Position numbers and translations under genes: made by a program. From Harmonia axyridis (Eukaryota > Arthropoda > Insecta > Coleoptera > Coccinellidae), in NCBI RefSeq assembly GCF_914767665.1, contig NC_059503.1:8556001-8620000 (forward strand): a DNA stretch of 64,000 bases. The letters are read 5' to 3'. Shown one piece after another: positions 35,415 through 45,400 of the stretch (its first letter is position 1; each line of letters begins with the position of its first letter). Under the pieces are notes generated by a model, which did no database searches, was not told the origin of the DNA, and was given only the letters and a program-made list of their open reading frames with translations.

Positions 35415-36652
35415 TTATTGCGACCAACAGACCAATTGACAATTTCTTTGGCAAAATTCAATTTTATTATTCAACATAGTTCCCTTCGAGGGCGATACAC
35501 CGATTATAGCGTTCTTCCAACGTTTCGATACCATTTTTGTAGAACGATTTGTCTTTCGCTTCAAAATAGGCCTCAGTTTCGGCGATTAATTCTTCATTGG
35601 CGTAAATTTCATTCCAGCGAGCATTCTTTTGAGGTCTGAGAACTGGAAAAAGTCGCTGGAGGCCTGATATGGCGAATATGGTGGATGCAGAACCAATTCG
35701 AAGCCATATTCATGCAATTTTACCATTGTTTTCATTGATTTGTGATACGGCGCATTGTCTCGATGAACCAGCATTTTTTTTTCTTCAAAAGGGGCCGTTT
35801 TTTAAGATTTCATCCTTCAAACGCTATATAGTGATCGCTGTTCATGGTATGGCCCTTTTGGAGGTAATCAATGAATATTATACCTTGCGCATCCCAGAAT
35901 ACTGATGTCATAACCTTGCCAGCTAACTCTTGTGTATTTCCTCACTGTGGATTCGGTTAATCGTGTTCAATCCAATCAGCTGACTGTCGATTGGACTGCG
36001 GAGTGGAATGATGGAGCCATGTTTCATCCATTGTCACATATCGACGCAAAAGTTCAGGTTTATTGCACTTAAACAGCTTTTAACACTACTCAGAATCATT
36101 AACACGTTGTTGCATTTGATCGATTGTGAGCTCGTGCGGCACCCATTTTGCATACAGCTTTCTCATGTTCAAATATTCGTGAATGATATAATGTACAATT
36201 TCAGATGATATCTTCATAATGTCTGCTATCTCGATCAACTTCACTTTACGATCATTCATAATTATTTTGTGAACTTTTTTGATTTTTTCGTCGGTGACAG
36301 TTTCTTTTGGGCGTCCACTGCGTTCGCCGTCTTCGGTGCTCATTTCACCACGTTTAAACTCAGCATACCAATCAATGATGGTTGATTTTTCTGGTGTAGA
36401 CCCCGAAAACTCTTCATCGAGCCAAGATTTTGCAATATTTTATCAGCACATGAAATCCTTTTTTCCATCTTTTTTCAAAATAACAAAGTAGTTCCACTCA
36501 CAACGCAATATCTCAAAAACCAATGGCCGGACTGCTGTCAAATTTTGACACGTATCGTTTGAAGGTTGCTACTAACTAAAAATCATATGGATTTAATACT
36601 AGCCCCGCCATCTGTGCATCAGACCGGCGACTTTTCAATTGGCCTAATAGGT
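35415..36652 (-). mobile_element. near-full-length DD34D mariner, decayed
   Basis: On the minus strand the 5' terminus AGGCCAATTGAAAAGTCGCC starts near 36646. The coding region begins about 36466 with MEKRIS and continues STPEKSTIIDWYAEFKRGE, MSTEDGERSGRPKE and KIMKISSEIVHYIIHEYL-like sequence. It then gives MRKLYAKWVPHELTIDQ, and at 35774 VHRDNAPYHKSMKT up to YSPYQASSDFF. The second and third Asp are 34 residues apart, hence DD34D. The C-terminal YNRCIALEG block is near 35500. Several frameshifts and stops are present. The left end CAATTGGTCTG near 35430 is a degraded copy of the terminus. Same subfamily as 33546-34385 but opposite orientation. Confidence 0.85.
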
Positions 36653-37483
36653 AGAAAATAATGTATCTTTCAGCCTGCACCACCCAGTCTTCAATTCCAA
36701 GAATAAGATCTAGATCTGACCTGTAGAACATGAGTGAAATTCATCCCATGAAACTGATACCCTCTATAAATAATACCTGAGGCAGATCTTCTTCCAGTTG
36801 ACGATCTCCATACAAACAAGTGTTATATCCCACGGAGATCCCCATCGATAACAGCCCCAAAGCATCAGCTGCCACCATCTCGTAATTTTATTCAATAATT
36901 CACCAGTTACCCCCAACAGCCATCATGCCTCAATCTAATCAGTCGAAACGACAGGACAGAATCGAGGACCATCAGTTACCGACGTCATTAAACCAATCAG
37001 AATGAATAAATCACAGTAGATTAGAGCAGTGGATAGCCGCTTCGACGTCAGCTCCGGAAGATGCATGGCCTGTGGGCCAAACACTCGGTCAAATCGCAAA
37101 AAGGGCCGGTAGTTGTCGCGCACTGCCAGCATTGCCCTCTGGAGACCACTCCGATAATCTACTATATGGTGTTCTATATATTTGCTGCCGGACCCGCTCT
37201 CTCCAAGCTCGCTTGGGACTAATGCCGAGGGATTCGAGTCTATGGGAAGGGTCAGCTGGTAATTGAACTCGTAGACGATTACACTGCCTTTGAAACGCTT
37301 CTTTTTTTCCTCGTGGCAGTCCGTGGAGATTAAAAAGATTAGGTTTATTTCCTGTTTTGATTTGCCTTCTTTGCTTTATTCGGTGGAAATTGATTTTGCG
37401 GTTGAGGAATTTTAAAAGGGTCTGCTGCTCATTGAACATTATTGGGAACACTGCAAATTTTGTACGCGGGTTGCTAGAAATAT
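36653..37483. other. intergenic, moderately GC-rich, nothing recognised
   Basis: ORFs at 37072-37266 (plus) and 37089-37487 (minus, 132 codons) overlap and show no known motif. The region 37000-37290 is GC-richer and could be conserved non-coding or old repeat. Confidence 0.3.
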
Positions 37484-37620
37484 TCACTATGAAGATTTAT
37501 CCAGTTTTCCATATTTCTAAACCAATTTTCAAAACAATTGTTCTATTCCCAATCAGGTAGCTTCAAAACATGCATTTGGAAGGCATCAACTGCCTCTTCT
37601 TGTGTTGAAAAACGCTCGCA
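37484..37620 (-). pseudogene. mariner transposase C-terminal fragment
   Basis: The minus strand reads RFSTQEEAVDAFQMHVLKLP, a stop, then NCFENWFRNMENWINLHSEY. This is the same C-terminal block as at 18375-18581. The rest of the element is not present. Confidence 0.7.
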
Positions 37621-38102
37621 ACGTAAATTATTCTTTGTGTGAGGAACAAGATGAAGTCATCATCATAACTATACGTAGATGACCCATCAGTTTGATGTTT
37701 TAACCACTCAAAAATTCACTTGTTCGAGTCGAAGTGTGAGAGCTGAGTGAAGGAGGATTAATTATTGTAGGTAATTTTTTTAGAATTTCCTTGAATATTT
37801 CGGGTAAAAAAATGGTCGTCTACTACTCAAAATTGACTTTTCTACATTACTCTAATGATACAGTAGCTCCATACTGGTTATTGCAAAGAAACAAGCAATA
37901 ATTCAATTCGGTTATGAACAATTTTTGGTTCATCTTGAAAGACCCATACTTAGACTTGGGTTGATATACATATATCCAAGGTCTTTAGAAGCACCATTAT
38001 TGAATTCTTTTAATCCTTCCTTTGCACCATTTGGCAAAAGCCTCTTTATGAGCTATTGTCAAAATATGAGGGATCCGACACGAGTTAAGTTTTTTTAAGG
38101 CC
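37621..38102. other. intergenic, nothing recognised
   Basis: AT-rich DNA without ORFs or repeats up to the TAA microsatellite. Confidence 0.4.

Positions 38103-38139
<37 letters not shown>
38103..38139. repeat. (TAA)12 microsatellite
   Basis: This is an uninterrupted TAA/ATA tract directly abutting the 5' end of the truncated R4/Dong-like element. A shorter tract of the same repeat (38791-38804) lies at its other end, so the element is bracketed by TAA repeats. Confidence 0.95.
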
Positions 38140-38141
<2 letters not shown>

Positions 38142-38790
38142 GGCAACTAAATTAACACTAATTCATTCTGAAAAAGTGCCATACTACAAATACCGACCGG
38201 AAACCATCCTGGAAAACGAACGCTATAAACTGTACTGGGATCGTACAGTTTTGACTGATAAAACAGTCCCTCACAACAGGCCAGATATATTGCTAGTTGA
38301 TAAACATCAAAAGGCAGCAATACTCATCGACGTAGCAATACCCAATAACAACAACATGCGTCAAAAAGAGGTCGAAAAAATTTCAAAATATAGGGACCTC
38401 GAATTTCAGATAAAGCGCCAATGGGGAATGATATCAACGAGAACTATTCCAATTATCATCTCAACAACAGGAATAGTACCCAAAAATCTCAAGAGAAATA
38501 TCAAGCAACTAGGACTTAGTGAGTATATATATAATATAATGCAAAAAGCTGTTCTTTTAGGTACTGCAAGGACGGTGAGAAAATTCCTAGGAAGCGAAGG
38601 ACAGGTCCAAGGATCGCTTGTAAGAGGACCAGAAGTTCGACGAGAACCAGGGGGACCACAAGGACCGGACACGACCGAGCTCTGCCCTTCTGATATTTTA
38701 AATATCTGGGATTGAGTGAATGTTCCTCTTAGCGAGGAGTGAGAAGCCGACGGCGAGGAGAAATCCTACGCGTATAGGCAAAAGTCGGTC
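38140..38790 (+). mobile_element. 5'-truncated R4/Dong-like non-LTR element (C-terminal REL-endonuclease part)
   Basis: A 191-codon frame (38140-38715) reads KVPYYKYRPETILENERYK, LYWDRTVLTDKTVPHNRPD, ILLVDKHQKAAILIDVAIP and later GLSEYIYNIMQKAVLLGTAR. This matches the C-terminal domain that follows RT in restriction-like-endonuclease LINEs. RPD followed after about 12 residues by DVAIP is the PD-(D/E)xK-like pair. The ATG at 38140 is only where truncated sequence meets the microsatellite, not a true start; the RT domain is missing. About 75 bp of 3' UTR follow, ending in TAA repeats. TAA-repeat targeting is known for Dong, which supports the assignment. Confidence 0.65.
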
Positions 38791-38880
38791 ATAATAATAA
38801 TAATATTTATTCATGCTATTACATTTTACAATGTTTACATACGTCAAATACAAAAAGAAAATATATTTATACATATATAC

Positions 38881-41706
38881 TCATGAAAAATCCTGAAAAT
38901 TATTCGAATAGTATTCATTCAATGAGAAAAAACATTTATTCAACAAGTATTTTTTCAAACAAAGTTTGAATTGTTTAGTAGGCATCGCCCTCACAGTGGG
39001 TGGCAGGCTGTTGAAGAGCTTAGGCCCATAGTAAGTTACACCGCACTTTACCTTATTGATTCTGTGGAAATCAGGATAAATTAGATCTCTTTTTCGTGTG
39101 TTATATTCATGAATATCCTGGTGTGTTCTATATTCCTCCTCATGCGACTTTACAAACAACAAACACTGAAAAATGAACAGACACGGGACAGTAAGTATTT
39201 TTTTATCTTGAAAGACATGTTTGCATTCATCTCTGTAATTAAGTCTACCCAAAACTCTGATAGCCTTTCTTTGCAATCCAAAGAGTCGTTTAACACCAGC
39301 ATCATGACCCCAGCACAAAATACCATATGTTATCCTAGATTCTATGAATCCACGATACACAGACAATAACACAGAATCCGACACAACATCAGTTAATGAC
39401 CGCAATGCAAAAACACCTGACGTAATTGAACTACAGACTTTATCGACGTGAGCATTCCAAGACAAATTACCCTCCATATGTACACCTAAAAATTTGATTG
39501 GTTCAAGTGAATTCATCCCTCCTAGATCTCTCATTGAAAAATACATATACTCTGTCTTCGTTTCATTCAAGCTGAGCTGGTTGCTATTGAACCATTCTGA
39601 AACAACAGAGGACAACTCTCCCAAAATGTGAACTATAAGCTCCCTAGACTGAGCCTTTTTGAGCACAGTTGTGTCATCAGCAAAAAGGACAAAGTCCGCA
39701 TCAGGGTCACAGCTCACAAGATCGTTGACGTAGATGAGGAAGAGGAGCGGTCCGAGAACCGATCCCTGTGGCACACCGCAATCAACACTTGACAAGTCAG
39801 ACAGATCTCCCCCGACATCAACACACTGCACCCTATCAGACAAATAGGAGCCCAAAAGTTCAATTGCACCCTGATCGAACTGATACCTTCTTAATTTATA
39901 AAGAAGATGTTCTCTAGACACGCAATCAAAAGCCCTGCTCAAGTCACAGAAAAGTCCACCCACGTATAAACCATCACTATATCCTTCATTAATAATTTTC
40001 ATAAGCTCTGTGATGGCAGCTGTCGTAGAGAGGCCGCTTCTGAATCCGAATTGGGAGCTATTAAAGAGGCTCTCAAAATAGGAGGTTAACTGTAGCTGCA
40101 TAACCCTTTCCAAGACCTTTGAGAACAATGGTATAATCGATATTGGTCTATAGTTGTTGACCAACTGCACTGAACCTTTTTTATGAACAGGAACAACTCT
40201 TGCTACCTTAAGTATTTTCGGGAAGATGTTATCTTTTAAGCATAAATTCATCAATTTGGTGAGTGGACCAATTAATTCATTTACTAGACTCTTGACTATT
40301 CTGATATTGAATCCATAATAGTCTCGACTACTCTTATTATTTAGTTTCATAATGATATCTCTAACCGAAGCCTCAGATACAAGAGAGAACTTAAATCGAA
40401 TATCATGTAATCTGGACCCTATCGAACTACAGTAGTTATTCATAAATTCCGCCGATGTCCTTCTAGATTGTGGTATATTCATGATGATCTCTTTGGGTGA
40501 ATCAACGAAAAATTGGTTGAATCTATTAGCAGTGATATTATTTTTACTTGTTATTTTTTTCTTCAACAGATTGGTACTACTTTTGATAATATTCCATACA
40601 GATCTTGGATTATAATTATGTTTCCGGATATAGTTGTCATTATATTGCTTTTTTGCAATCTTAATTTCACGTCGATATAATTTTTGATAGTCACTTACTA
40701 TTTTCTTCGCATTGGGTGTCTTATAAACATCAACAAGATCTCTATAAAAAATTAATCTCTCGCGCATATTTTTCAGATCATTACTGAACCAAGAAATAGG
40801 CAAGGAGTTAACAGAATGCTTATATGTTTTTTGGGGAAATGATAAATCCACACAATTCTTTATAAATGTCACAAACATATCAAACTTGCTCTCTGTACCA
40901 ATATTAGTATCCCATATAAAATCCCAACAAATATCCCTAACCAGATATTTGAGAGTATCCATTCCCACCCTAGTAAGTGGTCTACACACAGTTACTTCAC
41001 CAACTCCTCGTGTTCCTACATCACAAACAAATTCAGTCTCTATGCCCAAGTGATCAGAGAAACCCAGATCAATCACGCAACCCCTACAATCATCAACATT
41101 TGTGAAAATGTTATCCAAACATGCACTTCCTCTAGTAACAGACGACACAATACCATGGAGACCATATGAAGAGAAAAGATCCACGATCGCAGATTTATTA
41201 GTGCTATCTCTGAGAAAATTAATGTTAAAATCCCCCAGGACGAAAACACGAAAGTCACAACAATTTATTAATTCTAAAATACTTGCAATTACATCCAGAA
41301 AAACATTGAAGTTACCCAGTGGAGATCGATAAACAGCTATAATCAAGGTCTTTAATTGAGTGGACTGGATTGCACAAACCTCACTTTCCACTTCCACTGA
41401 TTTTAAGTTTATATCATTTCTGGGTACAAATTTATCAACATGAAAATTTCTAACAGCGGCCGCCACACCACCATGACCACGATGCCCACGGGAATAGGAA
41501 GAAAGAACTGTAAAATCATGCAACTTTACTTGCTCCAGCTCCCTCATACACATCCAATGTTCACTGAACAAAACAATATCGTGATCTAAACATAAAGCCT
41601 CTATTTGTTCGATCTTATTACGAAGACATTGGACATTTATATGAAGAAGCCTCAGCCTTAGACTACGCTGTCCCTTCTCCCCCCCTTCTGAAAAAAATTC
41701 TGAAAA
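38881..41706 (-). CDS. LINE ORF2: APE endonuclease-reverse transcriptase
   Basis: The frame is open from just after a TAA (41709-41707) to the stop at 38881, up to 941 codons. The first in-frame TTG, at 41571, is inside the endonuclease. The protein logically begins further upstream, since HINVQCLRNKIEQIEAL (catalytic Asn) is encoded at about 41640-41590. Endonuclease residues follow: SEHW, YRSP, GDFNIN, LDNIF and FSDH. RT motifs are RVVPVHKKG, NYRPISIIP, SQFGFRSGLST, LSRAFDCV, GVPQGSVLGPLLF and the catalytic FADD (about 675 residues from the upstream end). A C-terminal domain ends in LPPTVRAM...F. It lacks an upstream ATG. It nicks and copies its own RNA at the target site. It could be expressed by frameshifting or reinitiation from ORF1. 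Confidence 0.9.
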   Translation of the reverse strand, partial: FSEFFSEGGEKGQRSLRLRLLHINVQCLRNKIEQIEALCLDHDIVLFSEHWMCMRELEQVKLHDFTVLSSYSRGHRGHGGVAAAVRNFHVDKFVPRNDINLKSVEVESEVCAIQSTQLKTLIIAVYRSPLGNFNVFLDVIASILELINCCDFRVFVLGDFNINFLRDSTNKSAIVDLFSSYGLHGIVSSVTRGSACLDNIFTNVDDCRGCVIDLGFSDHLGIETEFVCDVGTRGVGEVTVCRPLTRVGMDTLKYLVRDICWDFIWDTNIGTESKFDMFVTFIKNCVDLSFPQKTYKHSVNSLPISWFSNDLKNMRERLIFYRDLVDVYKTPNAKKIVSDYQKLYRREIKIAKKQYNDNYIRKHNYNPRSVWNIIKSSTNLLKKKITSKNNITANRFNQFFVDSPKEIIMNIPQSRRTSAEFMNNYCSSIGSRLHDIRFKFSLVSEASVRDIIMKLNNKSSRDYYGFNIRIVKSLVNELIGPLTKLMNLCLKDNIFPKILKVARVVPVHKKGSVQLVNNYRPISIIPLFSKVLERVMQLQLTSYFESLFNSSQFGFRSGLSTTAAITELMKIINEGYSDGLYVGGLFCDLSRAFDCVSREHLLYKLRRYQFDQGAIELLGSYLSDRVQCVDVGGDLSDLSSVDCGVPQGSVLGPLLFLIYVNDLVSCDPDADFVLFADDTTVLKKAQSRELIVHILGELSSVVSEWFNSNQLSLNETKTEYMYFSMRDLGGMNSLEPIKFLGVHMEGNLSWNAHVDKVCSSITSGVFALRSLTDVVSDSVLLSVYRGFIESRITYGILCWGHDAGVKRLFGLQRKAIRVLGRLNYRDECKHVFQDKKILTVPCLFIFQCLLFVKSHEEEYRTHQDIHEYNTRKRDLIYPDFHRINKVKCGVTYYGPKLFNSLPPTVRAMPTKQFKLCLKKYLLNKCFFSLNEYYSNNFQDFS

Positions 41707-42680
41707 TTAAAAGCTCTTATAATTGCACCACTAGGCCAAAAATCTTTATTGTTTAACAATTTATAAGTATCGTCATTAGGAGCGCCTATACTGAACGCAG
41801 AATTGGATCCTACAGTGTTCAATTTTTTAACGATAATATTCTCTGATGTCTTCAAATTACTCAAATACTTTTTGACTGCTTCCTCTGAAATATCACCTGC
41901 AATTCTTCCAAGATATATCCACCGCTTTTTTGGTGCACCCTTAATGTTATCTTGTTCAGGGGCATTGATTCCAGTACACACTGTTGCTGTTTTGCCTTTA
42001 CGTTTCCCAGGTACTACTTTCCATTCATTTGTCTTTTTGTCAGAATATGGCTGTTCAGCATGGCTATGGTCAACCTCATTGATTACAGTTTTGACATTTG
42101 AACTATCTTGACCCTTATTAGTTTTATTCATAGTTGCTCCCACATTTTTAGAACTTCTGGTATTCCTCACATAGCCACCTTCGTTACCTATGTTCGAGTT
42201 TAACACAGATGCTTCGCTAATTAATTGCAGATTAGATACGTTCTTGGACCCATATGTAGAACTGATAGGTTGTTTTTCCGTATTATAAGTTGTTGCAGTC
42301 GGAAAACAAATCTGTTTTTGTTGTGTCGGTATTTCATTTTTATTTATTATCAATTTCTGCAAATTAATTGTATAATCCAAATCATTTATGGACTTTTGCA
42401 TTAATTCTTTTTCACGGTTTAAACATATTATCTCCTTTTTAAGTATTTCATTATCATCATGTGGAATTACAGACGATTTATCCAATGTTTTCAGTTTTTC
42501 ACAACATGAATCGCAAAACCATTTTACATTTTTATTTTCCGAGAAAATTCTCAACCATGCATCCTTTAGAGATGCACACACTACATGTAGTTTCATTGCA
42601 CATAATGAACACTTTACTAATTTGGTATTAACCACAAAATTATCAGAGCACTTCTTACATACATCCGCACTCTCCAACAT
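41658..42680 (-). CDS. LINE ORF1: PHD-type zinc finger and RNA-binding protein
   Basis: The product is 340 aa starting MLESADVCKKCSDNF. Cys8, Cys11, Cys24, Cys27, His32, Cys35, Cys56 and Cys59 form a C4HC3 PHD-type finger. A likely coiled coil runs over residues about 75-115 (NEILKKEIICLNREKELMQ onwards). A polar linker follows. The C-terminal part, from KKRWIYLGRIAGDISEEAV to WPSGAIIRAF, resembles the RRM-like ORF1p domain of CR1/Crack-type LINEs. It would coat element RNA in the cytoplasmic RNP. The stop TAA (41660-41658) lies inside ORF2, giving an overlap of 16 codons. The start is the first ATG after the presumed 5' UTR. Confidence 0.85.
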   Translation of the reverse strand: MLESADVCKKCSDNFVVNTKLVKCSLCAMKLHVVCASLKDAWLRIFSENKNVKWFCDSCCEKLKTLDKSSVIPHDDNEILKKEIICLNREKELMQKSINDLDYTINLQKLIINKNEIPTQQKQICFPTATTYNTEKQPISSTYGSKNVSNLQLISEASVLNSNIGNEGGYVRNTRSSKNVGATMNKTNKGQDSSNVKTVINEVDHSHAEQPYSDKKTNEWKVVPGKRKGKTATVCTGINAPEQDNIKGAPKKRWIYLGRIAGDISEEAVKKYLSNLKTSENIIVKKLNTVGSNSAFSIGAPNDDTYKLLNNKDFWPSGAIIRAFNFQNFFQKGGRRDSVV

Positions 42681-42712
42681 CTTGAAAGATTGATCATGAT
42701 CATATGATCATG

Positions 42713-43364
42713 TAAAATCGAATATATGCTGATTGAACTCTTGAGCAAACGTGGTTCTATCTACGTGATGATTTTTTGTTGAAAGTTTATGGACAGCATC
42801 AAGGTTTTTTGCTGCAGCAACGGATGTTCGACCTTTAACCAAAAATAAAAAACAATATACCAGCGGGATCGATGACTACTTTCGACATTCGTTATAACTT
42901 TTCACTCATGCAAAAATCCAGCTTGAAGGAAATAATTTAAACGGGAAAATCTATTTCGAGCAGATTATGAATTCGTAGAAATTTGAATTTCATGATTTGG
43001 TGAATGAAGTATAAAAATTGTATGGCGATTGACTACTCGTATCGATGAACCGAGGAATATCTGATTTTCCTTTGTACCCCAAATTTAGGAACTGCTGTAT
43101 AAAAGTACCAAACCTCGAATAGCTCTGCTATCTGGCTCATTCGATTTGAATCAACAATGAAATTTTCCCTTCTCATTTTCCTCGGATCTTTCCGTGTGGT
43201 GAAAGCAGGTGAAAATTGTTTTTTGGCTTGAATACCCCTACCGAGTACCAGAATGTCAACTGACTCAACTCCTCTATCGGTGTTTCTTCATTCAATTCAA
43301 TAGAAACCCTTAGGAAGTACAAAGATCTCAATACCCCGAGAATTTTATCATAACGACACGTCAA
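42713..43364. other. flank of the LINE, nothing recognised
   Basis: AT-rich DNA with no recognisable ORF. The element's true 5' end may lie a little inside this stretch. Confidence 0.35.
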
Positions 43365-43497
43365 CATTTAGAAATATGAAGATAATGGACCCAAGAACAG
43401 AACCCTGTGTTTTACCGTTTAAACTAACCCTATCTAAGGAATTATTTATGGTGGTCTTCTTACTCCTTAGTTGTAAATAATCTCTTAGAAGTAACGA
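43365..43497 (-). pseudogene. reverse transcriptase fragment (LINE)
   Basis: The minus strand reads LSLLLRDYLQLRSKKTTIN, then VSLNGKTQGSVLGSIIFIF. This corresponds to the RT stretch from the YLxxR segment to the GVPQGSVLGPxLF motif, with Val-Pro replaced by Lys-Thr. Only about 45 codons survive. Similar lone fragments occur at 45335 and 51078. Confidence 0.6.
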
Positions 43498-44620
43498 TAA
43501 ATTATATTGCTTACATCCATTCCCACAGTTTTTTTTTTTATTTCTATAAATATATATATAGGTCGATCGAGATTTGATTGCGACTGCACGTCGCCACGAG
43601 AGGCGCGCACATGCGGTGGAATTACACCGACCAAACTCTGACCGTCACATCCAAAGACAATACCACAACACGTATACGTGACACAGCATCTACAGCAGAT
43701 AAAAAAGGCAATAACTGTTGATTTGCCCCGGCGATAACGCTTCCGAAAACCCAATTCCGCCGCTGATTACACGTTTCAGCTTGAAAAAGTGGGCAAATTG
43801 GGCGCCAGGTGTGTGGCATAAAAAATAATAATTGGTTTTCGCAAAGGCAGAATGGGGTGGCGCACCTAACATAATGCCGGTGCTCTCACAATGTTATAAT
43901 ATACGGGCAAGTAAGTGAACGACAATGCCTTTCAAAAGGAGGACGGCCATTCTCTGTTGAGGTTCATAATAGAATATAACCGGCTTATTTATTGGGGTGC
44001 CATAAAGTACAACCAGGCATTTATTATCTATGGTGCTGGATGCCGTCAGTTTGCTCGGACGAAATTTATAGGATCTGTGTCTCTCCTTCTCTCTCTCTTC
44101 CCCCCCGTTGCCTGGATCAAGCAGGCCGTGACTCCATAATTCAAGTTATATGGTCTTTTCAATTTTTCCGTAATAAATATGTTTTCTGAATGGGTGGAGA
44201 GGGAGCGACAGAAGGGGTACTAGGGGTTGCTGGGAGATGTTCTGCATGTTCGTGCAGAAACTTATTGGTTTAGGGGTTGTAAATATAGGGTTCTGTAGTA
44301 TCAGATATGGAATATCTGATGGAAATGACGTGTTTTTGGAGTTCACTCATTTTTATGAGAATCTGCTAGAAAAGGCTGTTAGGGATGACGATTAGAACAT
44401 TTCTTATCGGTTTAGGGGTTGCAAAGAGGGTTTTGACGTATAAGATATGGAATATTTGATGGAAGTGATGCCCGACTTGGAATTATGTAAGAATAACAAT
44501 TCCAAAATTCATTCAGAAAAGAGAAGAGAAATGAGGAAGGCACTGATTTGAAATCAGGTGCTTTTGAGCGTTGAATTAATATGCTAATTGCGCCTTTGAT
44601 GGTCAAATATACCATGTTTC
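43498..44620. other. intergenic, GC-richer block at 43560-43910
   Basis: The block 43560-43910 is well above local GC and carries several short overlapping ORFs without motifs. It is a candidate conserved regulatory block, on composition only. 44150-44480 contains two diverged direct repeats (GGTTTAGGGGTTG...AGATATGGAATAT at about 44267 and 44409), an internal duplication of about 140 bp. Confidence 0.35.
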
Positions 44621-44622
44621 TA

Positions 44623-44914
44623 CACTGTGTCCGTAAAGTATGGAACAAATTCATTTTTAGCTAAACAGACCATTTTAAGAAATAATCCTGAAACACGTCG
44701 ATTTTTTATTTTATTTAACCGTATTTTAAAATGATAATCTAATATACAGGGTGAATTACTTTCGAGTAATGACGTCATCGAAATTTTTTTCAAATGGAAC
44801 ACCCCCATTTTGTCTCAATTTTCCGATAACGATAGCTGACCTGATTCCAAAAATGTATCATATGTTGATTCCAATTGGTACAGGGAATTTGTTCCATTCT
44901 TTACGGACACAGTG
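44623..44914. mobile_element. 292-bp MITE with TA duplication
   Basis: CACTGTGTCCGTAAAGTATG at the left and its inverted, slightly diverged copy at the right (ending 44914) form TIRs of about 30 bp that include GGAACAAATTC. TA borders both ends (44621-44622 and 44915-44916). There is no coding content. The internal word ATACAGGGTGAATTAC at about 44753 suggests that another element end was captured. Confidence 0.9.
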
Positions 44915-45334
44915 TATACAAATACATACATGCAAAAGCACCTGACTTCTTTGCATGTACAATGTTGCAAGTCTAGAACCTTTTCGGCCTATTGAACCTA
45001 CAATTATAGTCAAGACATTCTGGGACGTTGGTGGTACGAAAGGGATATATTTATCTCTACCAAATGCAATAATTTGGGTGGGTATTACAGCTGTTACAAA
45101 CTTCTTCATAGACAAACAAATCAGAAGAAACATAAATAAATGCATTCTGTCTCATCAAAGGTCTTTTTTCTATAACTTAATACAGCAACAGCTGGTATTC
45201 AACGTATTAATTATGTTAGTTTGAAAACGAAAATTTCCAATTTCCTTATTCAAAACCATGTGATGTTCATCTGTTTCTAGTCAAAATAGAGCGCAATTCA
45301 AATGCTGTGTTCTTAACTCTTAGCAACATAAAAA
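44915..45334. other. intergenic, nothing recognised
   Basis: The opposing ORFs at 44858-45224 have no motif. Confidence 0.35.
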
Positions 45335-45400
45335 ATATAGGTCCAAGAACAGAGCCCTATGGTACTCCGTTTGAACTAATTTCATCAAAGATGAAATGGA
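45335..45400 (-). pseudogene. tiny reverse transcriptase fragment
   Basis: The minus strand reads EISSNGVP, stop, GSVLGPIFFM. This is the RT motif GVPQGSVLGPxxF with the Gln codon changed to a stop. Flanking RT sequence is too decayed to follow. Confidence 0.45.

Larger units (their letters stand above)
38791..42712 (-). mobile_element. two-ORF LINE of the CR1/Jockey group with both frames open
   Basis: On the minus strand the element has ORF1 (42680-41658), ORF2 (open from 41706 to 38881), a short 3' UTR and an (ATT)n tail at 38804-38791. Both ORFs are free of stops over their conserved domains, which is unusual here, where almost all other elements are broken. The 5' boundary is uncertain; the 18-bp palindrome at 42695-42712 may be flanking DNA. 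Gene content (PHD-type ORF1, APE endonuclease, RT, no RNase H seen) fits CR1-like elements. The exact clade needs a tree. Confidence 0.85.

Noticed and set aside
38140..38715. 191-codon ORF as a host gene
   Set aside because: Its sequence matches the C-terminal region of REL-endonuclease LINEs and its ATG is at the junction with a TAA microsatellite.
42695..42712. 18-bp palindrome CATGATCATATGATCATG as a target site or origin
   Set aside because: It is built from short AT-rich repeats, is expected occasionally in such DNA, and the LINE 5' boundary is not fixed.
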